A stretch of 64,000 bases of DNA from Mangrovivirga halotolerans (GTDB lineage Bacteria; Bacteroidota; Bacteroidia; Cytophagales; Cyclobacteriaceae). The DNA is taken from the NCBI RefSeq assembly GCF_026241165.1, contig NZ_JAPFQN010000005.1, positions 558,001 through 622,000 on the forward strand, given 5' to 3'. The position numbers were made by a program, and so were the translations under genes. Of the stretch, positions 62,265 through 64,000 are shown in pieces; within the stretch, counting starts at the first letter, position 1, and every line of letters begins with the position of its first letter. The notes beneath the pieces are model-generated. The model was not told where the DNA came from. It ran no database searches and saw only the letters and a list, made by a program, of their open reading frames with translations.

Positions 62265-62951
62265 TTACTTTTTTACTAAATCAGTGTGCAGGCCACACTC
62301 AACTTTTTTCATTCCAAACCATCGGGATTCTCTTTCGTGCATTTCCGGGTCTGGTTTGCGAGTACATGGTTCACAACCTATACTACTATATCCTTTGGCA
62401 TCTAGAGGATGTCTCGGAAGATTATGTTCTTTTATGTAAGCAAAAATATCCCGCATCGTCCAGTCTAACATCGGATGAAATCTAATTGCACCATTTGGAG
62501 CCGGTTGCTCCACAGTCATTGCCTTTCTGACAGCAGACTGATCACCTCGAACACCATTTATCCAGACATCGTATTCCATTAAAAGAGGCTCCATAGGCTG
62601 AACCTTATTTAAATAACAACAATGGTCGGGGTCACTAGTAAAAAGAAGCCTCCCATTGGCATCTTTCTGCATCATTTTAGGTGTTGTTGACTTTATATCC
62701 TGAACATTAAGCCCAAATTCTTCAGCAACCTGGTCTCTAAAAGTAAGGGTTTCAGGAAAATGATAACCAGTATTGATAAAATAGACCGGTATGGTATTAT
62801 CAATTCGGCTGATCATGTGTAGCATTACCAGACTATGAGTCTGAAAACTGGAAGAGGTAAATACCTTTTTCCCCTGGTGCTTATATAATTCGATCTTGGA
62901 TGTAAATTCTTCGAAAGTCAAAATTTCCTCCCATTGTTTGTAAGTGCACAA
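62265..62951 (-). CDS. cysH: Phosphoadenylyl/adenylyl-sulfate reductase CysH
   Basis: A 228-residue assimilatory sulfate reduction enzyme. Four cysteines for a [4Fe-4S] cluster are present: C111-C112 (HCCYLNKVQPM) and C193xxC196 (GCEPCTR). The catalytic cysteine is C219 in VECGLHTD. The cluster-bearing form usually prefers adenylyl-sulfate over PAPS, so it is probably an APS reductase. No other sulfate assimilation genes are in the window. It is upstream of the epimerase. Confidence 0.95.
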   Translation of the reverse strand: MCTYKQWEEILTFEEFTSKIELYKHQGKKVFTSSSFQTHSLVMLHMISRIDNTIPVYFINTGYHFPETLTFRDQVAEEFGLNVQDIKSTTPKMMQKDANGRLLFTSDPDHCCYLNKVQPMEPLLMEYDVWINGVRGDQSAVRKAMTVEQPAPNGAIRFHPMLDWTMRDIFAYIKEHNLPRHPLDAKGYSSIGCEPCTRKPDPEMHERESRWFGMKKVECGLHTDLVKK

Positions 62952-63060
62952 ATATACGATTTCAATAACAATTCAATAATTCGAGCATGGTTTTATTAAT
63001 AACCGTAGTAATATTTTACGGATAAGAACACTAAACCACATTCTTTTTGAAATCAATAAA

Positions 63061-64000
63061 TTAAAACCAATCAGCTTTTAGCTTTTCTACGGCGATCATT
63101 CCACTTAGTGCGACACCGGGAATTCCCTGCCCCGGATAAGTAGAGTCTCCACATTGATAAGCTTTATCTCCATCCATCCTGGCATCAATCATCTGCCATG
63201 GTTTTATTGAATGATATTGAGGATATCCACCGACAAAACCAAAAGCACGATTCGTCCATTTCTCCCAGCTAAACTGGGTAGAACTATGAAGGTAATCAAC
63301 GGAATCTCTTTTTATAAGGTTTCTCTCATCCAACTCTTTTAGCACCCTTTTAGCTACAGCCTCCTTATCGAATCGTGTATTTCCAGGATTCCGAATATGC
63401 ATACTGATATTTGCAACACTATGATCCTCAGGAGCTCTGGACTTATCTTCGGGGTGATTTACTGAAAGAAAAAATGACTCAGCATCAAGTTCAGGAATCT
63501 TTCCATCAAGCAAGATCTGATGGTGAATAGCCCTAAAATCTAACTTTCCTTTAAAACCAATCCCTATTTGAAATGCACTATATAACTTTTCAGAAGGTAA
63601 TATTTTTGAATTATTGGATTTCCTGATCTCAAAATCACACAACTGCACCGTATTATTTACAGGAACGCCCGAAATAAGGTATTTAGATCGAAAAACTCCA
63701 TTTTTTGAAATTATTTCATAACCATTTTTTGTCTTTACAATATTTTCCACAGGATTTCTTAACATCAGCTCAACTCCGTTTTCTTCCAGGTAATCAATTA
63801 TTGGCTGAATCAACCCCATCAATCCACCATCTGCATAGTAGTTTGTATAGTTAGTATAACATAAAGCCGCAGCACCAAATGGTTTATTTACCTCTTCGGC
63901 AAAATTTTGGGCTGAAATGAGAAGTTGCTCATTGATAAATTGTTTGAAATGCGTTAGATCATTCAGCTGATAATTATCAATTTCATTCTGAACATTTTTA
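63061..64000 (-). CDS. Phytoene desaturase / retinol saturase-like oxidoreductase, N-terminal end outside window
   Basis: The visible part is the C-terminal 313 residues of a CrtI/CrtISO-like FAD-dependent enzyme; the frame is open to the window edge, so the start lies beyond 64000. Marks are ADGGLMGLIQPIIDYLEENG, FRSKYLISGVPVNN and the C-terminal FAD motif CGDSTYPGQGIPGVALSG. Relatives are carotenoid isomerases, phytoene desaturases and all-trans-retinol 13,14-reductases. The exact substrate cannot be decided. A TTG at 63822 is a false start. Confidence 0.88.
   Translation of the reverse strand, partial: KNVQNEIDNYQLNDLTHFKQFINEQLLISAQNFAEEVNKPFGAAALCYTNYTNYYADGGLMGLIQPIIDYLEENGVELMLRNPVENIVKTKNGYEIISKNGVFRSKYLISGVPVNNTVQLCDFEIRKSNNSKILPSEKLYSAFQIGIGFKGKLDFRAIHHQILLDGKIPELDAESFFLSVNHPEDKSRAPEDHSVANISMHIRNPGNTRFDKEAVAKRVLKELDERNLIKRDSVDYLHSSTQFSWEKWTNRAFGFVGGYPQYHSIKPWQMIDARMDGDKAYQCGDSTYPGQGIPGVALSGMIAVEKLKADWF

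Noticed and set aside
62246-62485. A 79-codon plus-strand frame beginning next to the epimerase start.
   Set aside because: It overlaps the cysteine-motif region of cysH on the other strand and has no known domain.
1-64000. Search by eye for tRNA, rRNA, CRISPR arrays, insertion sequences, integrases and phage genes.
   Set aside because: None seen. Spacers are short or AT-rich, and the only repeats are the tandem 34-bp block and small palindromes.

Overview
The window is a contiguous, gene-dense stretch of a low-GC bacterial chromosome from the phylum Bacteroidota, most likely order Cytophagales (order-level placement is inference). The grounds are: promoter elements of the Bacteroidota type (TTTG, 19 nt, TAnnTTTG) in front of several genes; a TonB-dependent receptor coupled to a DUF4249 lipoprotein; a split three-gene proton-translocating transhydrogenase; and families typical of that phylum (DUF4159, DUF5522, a CarboxypepD_reg/TonB fusion). 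I see no tRNA, rRNA, CRISPR array, insertion sequence, integrase or phage gene. Both window edges cut genes: a metal ABC permease on the left and a CrtI/retinol-saturase-like oxidoreductase on the right.

Layout. 1-5 kb: end of a metal ABC transporter, a lone HPt domain, a periplasmic thioredoxin, and the receptor/DUF4249 pair. 5-15 kb: mostly minus strand, with envelope genes (Omp85-like barrel, LpxL-type acyltransferase, DUF748/AsmA-like protein) and a two-gene SbcD/SbcC-like (YhaO/YhaN-type) repair pair. A 730-bp gene-free stretch precedes citrate synthase. 15-30 kb: gltA, rsmE, a fused SpmA/SpmB transporter, a TlpA-like thioredoxin whose start overlaps that of a divergent gene, sixA-like, topA, a CobB-type sirtuin, menC, a HerA/DUF853 ATPase and a DUF4332 protein. 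30-42 kb: M28 peptidase, queA, MscS channel, pntAA-pntAB-pntB, DUF4159, a BlaI/BlaR1-type pair with its operator, a lipid kinase and an App1-like phosphatase. 42-50 kb: smc, a TerB-like protein, fadD, then a pair of tandem small-RNA-like units divergent from an Lrp/AsnC gene. 50-56.3 kb: a complete suf operon, sufBCDSE plus a DUF59 protein and a bacilliredoxin, closed by a strong terminator. 56.3-64 kb: a TonB-family protein, a trypsin-like protease with a stand-alone copy of its own N-terminal domain, a Kir channel, a sugar-nucleotide-type epimerase, cysH and the partial oxidoreductase.

Most of the window is housekeeping. The observations I would follow up first are: (1) two tandem minus-strand units at 49.2-49.5 kb, each with its own -7 element, a 34-bp identical block and a terminator hairpin that shows a compensatory base-pair change, which suggests an uncharacterised small RNA family; (2) the protease at 58.2-59.3 kb followed, across a terminator, by a 72-residue protein resembling the protease's N-terminal domain, a possible inhibitor or chaperone; (3) a double AAACTA-N6-TAGTTT operator sitting on the blaI-type promoter; (4) a perfect 16-bp Crp/Fnr-like palindrome about 60 bp upstream of the DUF4159 gene. 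No function in this answer has been confirmed by database search.
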